Assembly (NCBI GenBank): GCA_030068145.1
Contig: JAPJBO010000856.1
Coordinates: 1 to 64,000, forward strand
From: Diplonema papillatum
Taxonomy: Eukaryota; Euglenozoa; Diplonemea; Diplonemida; Diplonemidae
Direction: 5' to 3'
DNA length: 64,000 nucleotides
Below are positions 10,149-19,716 of the stretch, in pieces (the stretch's first letter is position 1; each line of letters opens with the position of its first letter). The translations under genes and the position numbers were made by a program. Below the pieces are notes generated by a model. That model was not told the DNA's origin and ran no database searches. It saw nothing but the letters and a program-made list of their open reading frames with translations.

Positions 10149-10737
10149 GGGGGGCGCATTTCTTGTGTCCCAAATGTGCACCACCAAGTTTTCCTGGTGT
10201 TCTACACCGGGACACCAGGTGTTTAAAGGCCCCTGGGTGCATCCTCTGTAGAGCATTTCTTGCTTGAACCGAGGGGGGGCGCATTTCTTGTGTCACAAAT
10301 GTGCACCACCAAGTTTTCCTGGTGTTTTACAGCATTTCTTGCTTGAACCGAGGGGGGGCGCATTTCTTGTGTCACAAATGTGCACCACCAAGTTTTCCTG
10401 GTGTTTTATTACACCGGGACGCCAGGTGTTAAAGGCCCCTGGGTGCATACTCTGTTGAGCATTTCTTGCTTGAACCGAGGGGGGGGCGCATTTCTTGTGT
10501 CTACAAATGTGCACCACCAAGTTTTCCTGGTGTTTTACAACGGGACGCCAGGTGTTTAAAGGCCCCTGGGTGCATCCTCTGTAGAGCATTTCTTGCTTGA
10601 ACCGAGGGGGGCGCATTTTTTATGTCACAAATGTGCACCACCAAGTTTTCCTGGTGTTTTACACCGGGACGCCAGGTGTTTAAAGGTCCCTGGGTGCATC
10701 TTCTGTGGAGGACTTCTTCGTTGAACCCGGGGGGGCA
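10149..10737. repeat. Tandem repeat, ~125-bp unit, about 5 copies
   Basis: Units begin with a G run followed by GCGCATTTCTTGTGTCACAA, at about 10,149, 10,273, 10,353, 10,480, 10,604 and 10,727. The second unit is shortened to about 80 bp. Each unit carries short inverted repeats (ACCAAGTTTTCCTGGT and ACACC...GGTGT) that could form hairpins in RNA. The array runs into the 3' end of the lipase maturation factor gene, whose last codons lie in repeat sequence. Confidence 0.92.
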
Positions 10738-12787
10738 CGACCGATCACGTTGCCTTTCTTCTGAGGAGGTTGGGGCCTCGTGCGGAGCGAAGCAGTGAAA
10801 GCAGCCAACCTGCGGCAGCCGGCCCCCGGCAGCCGCGAAGTGCAGCAGCAGGTAGCGGCGGCGGGCGCGAGCAGGACCGCGAAGAAGAGCCACGCCGCGC
10901 CGGCCGCGCGCAGGGGCGCCATCGCCTCGCGCACTTCCCGCACCGTCTCGCACAGCGGGGCCCACGCGGGCGGGCACTCCGGGCGCCGCGGCGGCCGGCG
11001 GCCCAGCGACAGCCCCCTGCGCGCCAGCAGCGGCGCGAACTCCGGCGCGTGCTCCGCCACCGGCGGCAGCCAGGACCCCACTTTTTTCCGCCTCCACCAC
11101 GCCTTCGACCCTGCCTCCGCGAAGCTGTAGTGGTACAAGCTCCCACGGACCCGGGCCGGGCGGCCCGTCCTCCGCAGGAGGTCTACCGTACCGCTCGAGA
11201 CGAGGTGCATGATCGCACTCTCGTTCCGCATGAACTTCACCGCGAAGCTGACCACCCACGGGTCACTCTGCACACTCCCGAGAGCAGCAAACCAGAGGCG
11301 CCAGTCCACCCGTGGCTGGAACGGTGCCACCCACGGCGGAGGCCGGTCGACGGGGCCGACTGCGTACCGCAGTGCGATCGGGTGCCACGTCTTCGGGTCG
11401 GCGGCGGTGCTGTACTCGAGGACTAGTACCGGGACTGCAACCTCGCCGTGTTTGCCGACGCCTGTCATCCGCCGGAACAGCCCGTACGAGCCGAAGAGGT
11501 GCGCTTCTGTGAACGGCGCGCCCACGTCGAGGCATCCCTGGATGGCGGGCTGCAGCGGGGGCCCCAACGCGCCGCGCAGGACGCCGGCCATGGGCGGGTA
11601 GTCGGCGGAGAATTGCGCGAACGAGTTGGTCACGACGAAGAACGAGCACGCGAGGGCGCACAGCTCCTTCGCGGCCTGCCACGCCCGCCCGGCGAAGCCG
11701 GCTATGGAGTCCGGCACGGTCACGCAGAGCGGCGCGACGCGGCGGACGGTGACGAGGATGATTGTGTACAGCACGTACGGGACTACCACGGGCAGTGTGT
11801 AGTCCAGCAGCGCTGTCACATCCTCCGGCGCGAGGTTGTTCCGCAAGGCGCCGCCGGTGGCGAAGCTCTTGTAGAACGCCGCGGCGGACAGCCCGACGAC
11901 GGCGAAAAAGTGCAAGACCCGGACAACCTGCGGGCAGATAAGCACATTCGCGGCCGCCCACGCGAGCGCAGTGCCCCGCGTGTTCTTGGTCGTGAGCGAG
12001 TCGAAGCAACCGGTCGCCAGTGCGAGCCCGCCGATCGCCACCAGCACCGCGACATCCACCCCGGCCGTCCCGTCGACGTTGGTCACGCCCTTCACCGCCG
12101 GTTCCTTCCTCGCACGCGTCGGCTTCGGGCGCCAGCTCAGCCAGCTTTCCGGCCGCGGCCTCCTCGAAAAATGCGAGGCTTCCGGATACACGTCAGCCGC
12201 CAGGGCGAGCACGCACACCAGCGCGCCGTTGATGTTGAACCAGTTGTAGTTCCCCGTCACCTGGATGGCGGCCATCGACGCGATCTGAAGCACCCCGGCG
12301 AGCTTCCTGCCAAGGGGGAAGGGGCTGAGGAGGCCGAAGGAGCAGAAGAGCTGGATGAACAGAATCCCAGCGACGGACAGCTTCCCGACGAACTCGGGGA
12401 GCATGTCGGCGTAGTATGCGAGGGGCGTCGGTATGCACTGCGACGCGTAGTGGTACTTCATCGCGGTCAGGTTCTTCCACGTCGGACACCCCAAGAGGAT
12501 CTTGCCCGCACCGCTCAGCAGGAAAAGCTTGAAGCCCAGCACGCGGGCGGCCCACCGGAGCTGGTGGCTGTCGTCGGCCTGCTTCGCCTTCGCCTTCCCG
12601 CCGAAGAACGGCAGTCCGACGTCGGCGTACAGCACGCAGATCAACCCGCATTCGAGGACGAAGATGTCCCACTGGAACCCGGACATCGACTGGGCAAGCC
12701 CCAGCATCGTGTGGTTCACCGCCAGACAGACAGCGAACGGCAGGAAGTGGTGGAACCCGCACGTGATCAGAACCGCCGACGCGAGAC
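10680..12787 (-). CDS. Lipase maturation factor family protein, exon 2 of 2
   Basis: A multi-pass ER membrane protein of the LMF1/LMF2 family, which in animals is needed for folding of secreted lipases; here the substrate is unknown. Family landmarks appear in order: SGFQWDIFVLECG, GAGKILLGCPTWKNLTAMKY, HYASQCIPTPLAYYADMLPE, NYNWFN, and in the C-terminal part VDWRLWFAALG, DPWVVSFAVKFM, YHYSFAE and WWRRKKVGSWLPP. At least eight hydrophobic segments are present. The exon starts at 12,787 after an acceptor ending TTTTCGCAG. It joins exon 1 (ends 15,099) in phase 1 to read ALCLIGLASAVL and gives a 795-residue product from the ATG at 15,378. The last ~25 residues come from the adjoining tandem repeat and may not be ancestral. 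The exon encodes the bulk of the family; the missing first membrane segment is supplied by exon 1. Confidence 0.88.
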
Positions 12788-12890
12788 CTGCGAAAACGGG
12801 TGGTTGTTTCGGCGCGGGATGGCGGGGGAAAAGGTTGATTGTATTCTCTTTGAAGCAGCGCCGTCGCAAAAAGAATTACCCCGCGGTATA

Positions 12891-14375
12891 CTGGTAGCTA
12901 GCAGGTAGCGGTGGATCGCCAGACTGGTAGCCAACAGGTAGCGGTAGATCGCCAGACTGGTAGCTAACAGGTAGCGGTAGATCGCCAGACTGGTAGCCAA
13001 CAGGTAGCGGTAGATCGCCAGACTGGTAGCTAACAGGTAGCGGTAGATCGCCAGACTGGTAGCTAACAGGTAGCGGTAGATCGCCAGACTGGTAGCTAAC
13101 AGGTAGCGGTAGATCGCCAGACTGGTAGCTAACAGGTAGCGGTAGATCGCCAGACTGGTAGCTAACAGGTAGCGGTAGATCGCCAGACTGGTAGCTAACA
13201 GGTAGCGGTAGATCGCCAGACTGGTAGCTAACAGGTAGCGGTAGATCGCCAGACTGGTAGCTAACAGGTAGCGGTAGATCGCCAGACTGGTAGCTAACAG
13301 GTAGCGGTAGATCGCCAGACTGGTAGCTAACAGGTAGCGGTAGATCGCCAGACTGGTAGCTAACAGGTAGCGGTAGATCGCCAGACTGGTAGCTAACAGG
13401 TAGCGGTAGATCGCCAGACTGGTAGCTAACAGGTAGCGGTAGATCGCCAGACTGGTAGCTAACAGGTAGCGGTAGATCGCCAGACTGGTAGCTAACAGGT
13501 AGCGGTAGATCGCCAGACTGGTAGCTAACAGGTAGCGGTAGATCGCCAGACTGGTAGCTAACAGGTAGCGGTAGATCGCCAGACTGGTAGCTAACAGGTA
13601 GCGGTAGATCGCCAGACTGGTAGCTAACAGGTAGCGGTAGATCGCCAGACTGGTAGCTAACAGGTAGCGGTAGATCGCCAGACTGGTAGCTAACAGGTAG
13701 CGGTAGATCGCCAGACTGGTAGCTAACAGGTAGCGGTAGATCGCCAGACTGGTAGCTAACAGGTAGCGGTAGATCGCCAGACTGGTAGCTAACAGGTAGC
13801 GGTAGATCGCCAGACTGGTAGCTAACAGGTAGCGGTAGATCGCCAGACTGGTAGCTAACAGGTAGCGGTAGATCGCCAGACTGGTAGCTAACAGGTAGCG
13901 GTAGATCGCCAGACTGGTAGCTAACAGGTAGCGGTAGATCGCCAGACTGGTAGCTAACAGGTAGCGGTAGATCGCCAGACTGGTAGCTAACAGGTAGCGG
14001 TAGATCGCCAGACTGGTAGCTAACAGGTAGCGGTAGATCGCCAGACTGGTAGCTAACAGGTAGCGGTAGATCGCCAGACTGGTAGCTAACAGGTAGCGGT
14101 AGATCGCCAGACTGGTAGCTAACAGGTAGCGGTAGATCGCCAGACTGGTAGCTAACAGGTAGCGGTAGATCGCCAGACTGGTAGCTAACAGGTAGCGGTA
14201 GATCGCCAGACTGGTAGCTAACAGGTAGCGGTAGATCGCCAGACTGGTAGCTAACAGGTAGCGGTAGATCGCCAGACTGGTAGCTAACAGGTAGCGGTAG
14301 ATCGCCAGACTGGTAGCTAACAGGTAGCGGTAGATCGCCAGACTGGTAGCTAACAGCTAGTGATAGATCGCCATA
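12891..14375. repeat. 33-bp minisatellite, about 45 copies
   Basis: Exact 33-bp periodicity from 12,891 (44 full units to 14,342, then a divergent unit). The core is CTGGTAGCTAACAGGTAGCG followed by GTAGATCGCCAGA. The first few units (GCTAGC, GCCAAC) and the last differ slightly; the interior is nearly identical, which points to recent homogenisation. It lies inside the lipase maturation factor intron. Confidence 0.98.
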
Positions 14376-14410
14376 AATATCTGACGGGAGAAATGGCTCA
14401 ATAGATCGCC

Positions 14411-14935
14411 AAGTGATCCTGGCGGTTAACTGATAGCGATCAACCGCTAGTGATCAATGCTGGCGGTAAACTGGTGGCGATAAATCGCTAGTGATCAATG
14501 CTGGCGGTAAACTGGTGGCGATAAATCGCTAGTGATCAATGCTGGCGGTAAACTGGTGGCGATAAATCGCTAGTGATCAATGCTGGCGGTAAACTGGTAG
14601 CGATAAATCGCTAGTGATCAACGCTGACGGTAAACTGGTGGCGATAAATCGCTAGTGATCAATGCTGGCGGTAAACTGGTGGCGATAAATCGCTAGTGAT
14701 CAATGCTGGCGGTAAACTGGTAGCGATAAATCGCTAGTGATCAATGCTGACGGTAAACTGGTGGCGATAAATCGCTAGTGATCAATGCTGGCGGTAAACT
14801 GGTGGCGATAAATCGCTAGTGATCAATGCTGGCGGTAAACTGGTAGTGATAAATCGCTAGTGATCAATGCTGACGGTAAACTGGTAGCGATAAATCGCTA
14901 GTGAGCAATGCTGGCGGTAAACTGGTAGTAAACAG
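14411..14935. repeat. 41-bp minisatellite, about 12 copies
   Basis: Units start at CTAGTGATCAATGCTGGCGG, followed by TAAACTGGTGGCGATAAATCG, from 14,447 to 14,898 at exact 41-bp steps, with a degenerate unit before. The words CTGGTAGCGATAAATCGCTA resemble the adjacent 33-bp unit (CTGGTAGC, GATCGCCA), so one array may have seeded the other. Confidence 0.95.
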
Positions 14936-15098
14936 TTAGCAAGCGGTAGATCGCTTGTGGCTGTAAGATGGGTTCTGTGTGAAGCCGTTCAATGGCCAGA
15001 AACGTGCGCAAGTATAGAGGGAGATTTATGTTCATCGAAGTCCCTGGGGCAAGGCACGTATTCTGAGGCAGCGGCACAGATTGACGAGTGGCACACAC

Positions 15099-15378
15099 CG
15101 ATGAGGCAAAGGGCTTCCATGGCGATGTCCACGTCCAAGCCGTAGTCGAACACGGCGGGCCAGATGGCCAGGGGATACCGCTGCATGGCCGTAGCCGTCG
15201 ACTGCAGATCGAAATGCGACTTAATGGCGTTGACATACACGTCGGCAGGCTCCAGGCCGTCGTACCCGTGAACCCACGGGTACTGCAAATAGTAGCTGCC
15301 GATGGAAAACACGTAAACCGCGCCCATCCCGCTCAGGAACACAGTTCGGGCTTCCGGAATTTTGCCGGAGGCCGCCAT
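15099..15378 (-). CDS. Lipase maturation factor family protein, exon 1 of 2
   Basis: The N-terminal exon starts at ATG 15,378 in a good context (GAGAGCATGGCGG). The frame is open upstream to at least 15,465, but with no other ATG. It reads MAASGKIPEARTVFLSGMGA and then the first membrane segment, VYVFSIGSYYLQYPWVHGYD, followed by GLEPADVYVNAI. This matches the LMF family pattern of a first helix followed by a G..GL.PA motif. The exon ends with MEALCLI and one base of the next codon at 15,099. Joined to exon 2 it restores the complete family architecture, and the combined length (2,388 bases with stop) is a multiple of three. A dispersed repeat (15,489-15,640) lies about 110 bp upstream of the ATG. 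Confidence 0.8.
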
Positions 15379-15488
15379 GCTCTCTTTTTTAAGCCTAGCG
15401 TCGAGTTGTTTTGTGACTTGTGGGTGTGTGCGGGTGTATGTGGCCGACGATCCCGTAGGGCGCACAGATCCGTGCCTTACGACCTGAT

Positions 15489-15640
15489 AGCGTGTTTTTA
15501 GAGTGCAAGTTCACTTTTTAGAGTGAAAGTTCGCTTGAAACTCCGGGGTTTTAAAGCCTCCGGGTGACCTTCGTCGTTATGGGAAGATATCCTTTGTGCT
15601 CTGAGTGTCGTAAGAGTAGTGGTTACACGTTTATCTGCAA
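15489..15640. repeat. Dispersed repeat F, copy upstream of LMF-type gene
   Basis: Contains AGAGTGAAAGTTCGCTTGAA, then TTTTAAAGCCTCCGGGTGAC, then TCGTAAGAGTAGTGGTTACACG. The best match is at 63,266-63,418. Other partial copies lie at 19,403, 23,738, 50,441, 52,861, 59,991, 60,160 and 60,251. The unit is about 115-155 bp and has no conserved long frame. It may be a SINE-like or retroelement 3'-tail sequence, or a shared 5' regulatory element. Confidence 0.8.
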
Positions 15641-16616
15641 GAGCTGTGACTCGACTACTCGGTGGGCGGGTGTGTGGTGTGTGTTTCCGGCTGCCGCCTT
15701 CGTGTGTACTGCTGACCCATGGCCTTGCCTGCAGAAAGGAAGAGGGCATTCATTGAAAGACATCCGTGTGGTGGAGCAGAACCCGGAAGAAAGGGTACAA
15801 GTACATTAAAGGGGGAGGTCGAATAATAACAGTTATTTGACACGCGTGGTTTTCTACAAACCCTACCACTGTTTGATCCTGCTGCTGTTCGGCTGTCCGG
15901 AGCTTTTTTTTAGTATTCGACAAATCGAATAATAACACAGGTGTTATTTTTCGACCCCCCCCCCCCTTTACGAGTTGGCGACGCTTGGTCCGACAAGACG
16001 GAGGAAGGAAGGAAGTACAAAAATGGGTGGCCGATGACCGCGCCACGACTCACAAGGCAGGTGTTCCAAGAAGGAAACAACATCGATCCCACACCTTCGC
16101 GACACGACGATACTCACGAACGCAGAGGACAACTCTGGATGCGAGATACTGGAAGGGGGCCCAGGGCGATACGGAACCCTCTCATACTCTTTACTTTGCT
16201 CTTTCTTTCTATTTTGATTGGGTCTGGAACAACAAGTTATGGAGATTAATACGTTGCCGGCAGCACGGCCGGGCGGCATGCAGGAAGGCTGCAGGGTGGC
16301 GCTGACTTGGCCGATGCACGGATTCCTCGCCCTTCAGACAACCCGGGGTGATATCCGGATCGAGTCAGCAACTCGACAAGTGTCGCTTTTCTTTTGTGCC
16401 GACATGTTTCGCCACCAGCTCTGCTGGTGTCACTTTTTTTGATACGCAGCCCGACTCTTCCTGCAATGCACTTCTGTGGTGCTGGGTGCGATTCGTTACA
16501 TCAGAGCATGGCATGTTTCTCGGCGGTGGTTGATCGACTGCGGGGTGGGGTGGACAACTAACGGGTGGGAGTGTCGGCAGAAGGAGAAGCTGGTTCGCAG
16601 TGGCCGTGTGTGCGCA
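15641..16616. other. No gene recognised
   Basis: Mixed-composition DNA with a poly-C tract near 15,955 and no supported gene, repeat or RNA on either strand. Confidence 0.55.
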
Positions 16617-17470
16617 AAGTAACCCGTGGGTGTAGTGCTGCGGCAGAACTTGCTTCTAACGGTACGTCTTGCGAGGCATTGGAGAGGGGCATCTTTCCCG
16701 ACTCTCGACGACGTGGCGACTACAGCTGTTTTGAGACAGTGCACACCCGTCTGCGCGCGTCTACTGCGGCAGGACCTGGTCATAACGGTACTTGCAAGGC
16801 GCATCTGAAGGGAGGCAAAAAATTTCCCGACTCTCGACGACGTGGCGACTACAGCTGTTTTGAGACAGTGCACACCCGTCTGCGCACGTCTACTGCGGCA
16901 GGATCTGGTCATAACGGCACTTGCAAGGCGCATCTGAAGGGAGGCAAAAGTTTTCCCGACTCCCGACGACGTGGCGAATACAGCTGTTTTGAGGCCGTGC
17001 ACTCCGTCTGCGTGCGCTCTGCTGCGGCGGGACCTGAACGGAACGGTACTTCTTGCAAGCCTCGTTTGAAGGGGGGACAACTTTTCCCGACTCCCGACGA
17101 CGCGGCGAATACAGCTGTTTTGAGACGGTGGTGCACACGCGTCTGCGTGCGCCGCTCTACTGCAACGGGACCTGCCCGTAACGGTATTTCTTGCAAAGCG
17201 CATTTGAAGGGGGGCATCTTCCCAACTCCCGACGACGCGGCGACAAACCAGCAGCCAGCGGCGGGTAGCTGTTTTGAGACGGTGCACACGCGTCTGCGTA
17301 CGCTCTTCTGCGGCGGGACCTGCGCGCACAACGGTACTTCTCGCAAGGCGCATTTGAAGGGGGCAACTTTCCCGACTCGGCAACAGCTGCTTTGAGACGG
17401 TGGTGCGCACGCGTCTGCGTGCGCCGCTCTACTGCGGCGGGACCTGCCCGTAGCGGTAGTCCTTGTAAGG
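16617..17470. repeat. Tandem repeat, ~130-bp unit, about 6.5 copies
   Basis: The marker TTTCCCGACTCNCGACGACG recurs at about 16,694, 16,822, 16,951, 17,084, 17,217 and 17,369 (steps 128-152 bp), each followed by GCTGTTTTGAGACNGTGCAC and a CTGCGGC-GGACCTG-C block. The right-hand unit overlaps the 3' end of the gene at 17,429, so the array seems to be built from that gene's terminal sequence. Confidence 0.92.
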
Positions 17471-18382
17471 CGCGGTCTGCGGGGCGATGCCGAGCTGGAC
17501 TTCGATGTGCGGGTGGTTGGAAGGACGGGTGCGGATGGGCGATGTGTCGGTCTCCCACTCGCGGCAGTCGAGGCGAACACGCCTCCGGTGTGTGTCGACG
17601 TTGAGGCCGTGCCGAAGGTACTCACACGACCGCTCCTGTCCGATGATGCTCGAGATGTCAGCGGGGCCCAGCCAGCCGGTGCCAGAGTGCCCGTACCCCA
17701 AGGCCATGGCCTTCCCGCTGCCCACCCGGTACCGATGCCACACGGACTTCGCTTCGACGTCTTCGACCTCCCGCATACTCTGCTCCAGCCCGGGTGCCTC
17801 GCTGGCCGCCCGCGCCCAGACGTCGCCATCGGCCCATTCAATCCTGTCGTGTGTAGTGCTGCTTGGCCGCACCGCAACACCCATCAGCATGACCAGGTTC
17901 CCCGTCGGCCGTTCGAACCTGCTGCTGACCCTGGTCCGCTCGTTCGTGACGAGGTCCCCCTGCACGCGGTGCGTCAGGCCGCCGCCGGTCGCCCAGCGGC
18001 CCTGGATCAGCGCGATCAGAGCCTCGGACGCCATCGGCACAGTCGGCGGGAAGTCACCTCCGAAGTCCTGCTGCGCCATCACCATCCGCCCCTGCGGCGA
18101 CGCCTCGCCTGTCCGGCCTGTTAGCGACCTGCCGGCCATCCCCCCGCCGGTCATTCCCATACCTCCCATCGGCACCACACCTCCCATCGGCATCATGCCG
18201 CCCATCGGCACCATACCAGCGCCGCCCGCGTCCGGGTATACATAGGGAGCCTCGGTGCCGGACCTGCCCGCCCTCTTGACCCTGCGGTCTGGGTTCTGGT
18301 GCGCGATGAGGTCCGAGTGCGCGTACGGGTACGTAAGCGTGTGCGTGTGGCGGTGCGAGTGCGACATGCCCGGCGCCGGCAT
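17429..18382 (-). CDS. Unrecognised Gly/Met-rich protein with a W...WxDGDVW segment
   Basis: Starting at ATG 18,382 gives 317 residues. The frame is open further upstream, but there it is repeat sequence. A His-rich start (MSHSHRHTHT) is followed by a low-complexity block of MVPMGG/MMPMGG/VVPMGG repeats near residues 55-85, then a compact segment from about residue 120: QGRWATGGG, THRVQGD, and about 55 residues later EWADGDVWAR. The spacing of two Trp-containing strands resembles small beta-domain repeats found in many protist proteins that read W...VQG...W-DGDVW; I know that family only by pattern. The rest (YRVGSGKAMALGYGHSGTGW) has no family I recognise. The final residues (YRYGQVPPQ) come from the first unit of the downstream tandem array. 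Most codons end in G or C, unlike the flanking repeats. Confidence 0.6.
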   Translation of the reverse strand: MPAPGMSHSHRHTHTLTYPYAHSDLIAHQNPDRRVKRAGRSGTEAPYVYPDAGGAGMVPMGGMMPMGGVVPMGGMGMTGGGMAGRSLTGRTGEASPQGRMVMAQQDFGGDFPPTVPMASEALIALIQGRWATGGGLTHRVQGDLVTNERTRVSSRFERPTGNLVMLMGVAVRPSSTTHDRIEWADGDVWARAASEAPGLEQSMREVEDVEAKSVWHRYRVGSGKAMALGYGHSGTGWLGPADISSIIGQERSCEYLRHGLNVDTHRRRVRLDCREWETDTSPIRTRPSNHPHIEVQLGIAPQTAPYKDYRYGQVPPQ

Positions 18383-18734
18383 TTGTTTTCTTTCGTTCGT
18401 CAACCGGTGGTTGACGCGCAAGCCTGCTGTCTGCTTCGACTTCCTTTCGTTTTCCTGCCTTAAGCTACGATCTTGCGGGTTGCTCTGCAACGTAATGTGC
18501 AGGCTTAACGACGTAAGCTGCGTGTGTTGGTGGTTGATAAGAATCTCCAACCTTGAAACTTGAAAATAGGGCAGGGTAGAAGTCGAAACCTGGAGCGGCA
18601 GCTGCTTGGACACCAGAGGGGGGGCGCCATCGCATCCATGGTTCCCAATGCTGGTTGCACTGCTGCCTGCGGGAAGGGGTGCTTCGACACCGCTGCATGA
18701 GCTTCGACGTCCGTAGCCAGAAATTACTACTGCA

Positions 18735-18860
18735 ACCAGCATGGCTCGTCGAGGAAACACGGGACTCTCACCCTCTGTGGACACCCAATTCCAGGAGACT
18801 CGCCCCGACGCCAGTTGTGTCCCCAGCGGCTTGCGCCACATTCCGGATGTCCGTAGAACA
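18735..18860 (+). repeat. Solitary copy of the ~155-bp repeat found at 28.2-29.0 kb
   Basis: Reads GCATGGCTCGTCGAGGAAAC, then GGGACTCTCACCCTC, then TGTGTCCCCAGCGGCTTGCG, in the same order and spacing as each unit of the array at 28,230-29,010. Confidence 0.8.
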
Positions 18861-19716
18861 CCGGTTCAGGCTTGGGCTCTGCACTGTTCACTCGCCGGTA
18901 CTAGGAGCATCGCCGTTGCTTTCTTTTCCTGATCTGAGTGACGTGCTTATGGCTAGCGCGCAGATCTTCAATAGCTGAGGTCGGGTGCTGGTTTGGTTGC
19001 TTCTGCAGTTGCCACGGACGGTCCACTCCATTCCAGTGACTATAAACAGGGGGCCGACGCAGAACGAGGAGGAACGGCGAAGAAATGGAGCACAAGAAGC
19101 AAAAGGCAGGTGCTGAACTCACACAAAAAAGACGGAACGGACGGGTGCGACGGACAGGGTCTAATCGGGCCCTCTCAGGGGGCAAAGGGAAGCCTGCGGC
19201 AGCGAAGGAACACGCACACACATACAGTCGAATCGGGGGTAGCTCGGTTTTCTCTTTTTCCTTTACTTCTTGGATTGCTTTCTTTGTTCTCTTCATGGGT
19301 TCTTTCTTTTTCTTACGGCACTGATGGGGAGGGGGGGTGGGACGCCGTTTGCGCTCCATACTCTCTCTGTGGGGACTTCCTCTCACCAAACCCGTGGTTC
19401 TTTAGAGTTATAGTACGCTTGAGAATCCGGATTTTAGAGTCTCCGAGTGACGTTCGTCATCTTTTTCCGGGTTTCGTTATTTTTCTTCCGCAAGGACAAG
19501 CAAGTGACAAACTCACCGACTCCCCTCCGCCCGGTGGGAAGAGTGATGTTGTAACAGTTCTGGTTCTTCTCTTTTCTGCCGACGGAAGTTGCTCGGGCTG
19601 GCCCTCGTTCGTCCTGTGTTTTGTCGGCGATGACCGCTTTGGTGGCCCGGGTGGACACCTTTCCGTTGCTTTTTTTTTTCCTTACGCTTCCTTTTTTATC
19701 TATTTTATATATGAGT
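18861..19716. other. No gene recognised; one dispersed repeat F fragment
   Basis: 19,403-19,460 holds a diverged F copy (AGAGTTATAGTACGCTTGAG, then TTTTAGAGTCTCCGAGTGAC). A following stretch (about 19,575-19,680) shares TTCTCTGCCGRCGGAAGTTG with the sequence upstream of the IQ-protein gene. No gene was found. Confidence 0.6.

Larger units (their letters stand above)
12788..15098 (-). other. GT-AG intron of the lipase maturation factor gene
   Basis: 2,311-bp intron. Donor: CTCATCG|GTGTGTGCC at 15,098. Acceptor: CCCGTTTTCGCAG|GTCTCG at 12,788. Splicing joins the family N-terminus to the rest in frame. Most of the intron is two different minisatellites (33-bp and 41-bp units). The array can be read through in two of the three minus frames. 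Confidence 0.8.

Noticed and set aside
12767..14375. 11-residue repeat protein (LAIYRYLLATS) in the 33-bp array
   Set aside because: The array sits inside a supported intron, lacks a start codon for most of its length and two frames are equally open.
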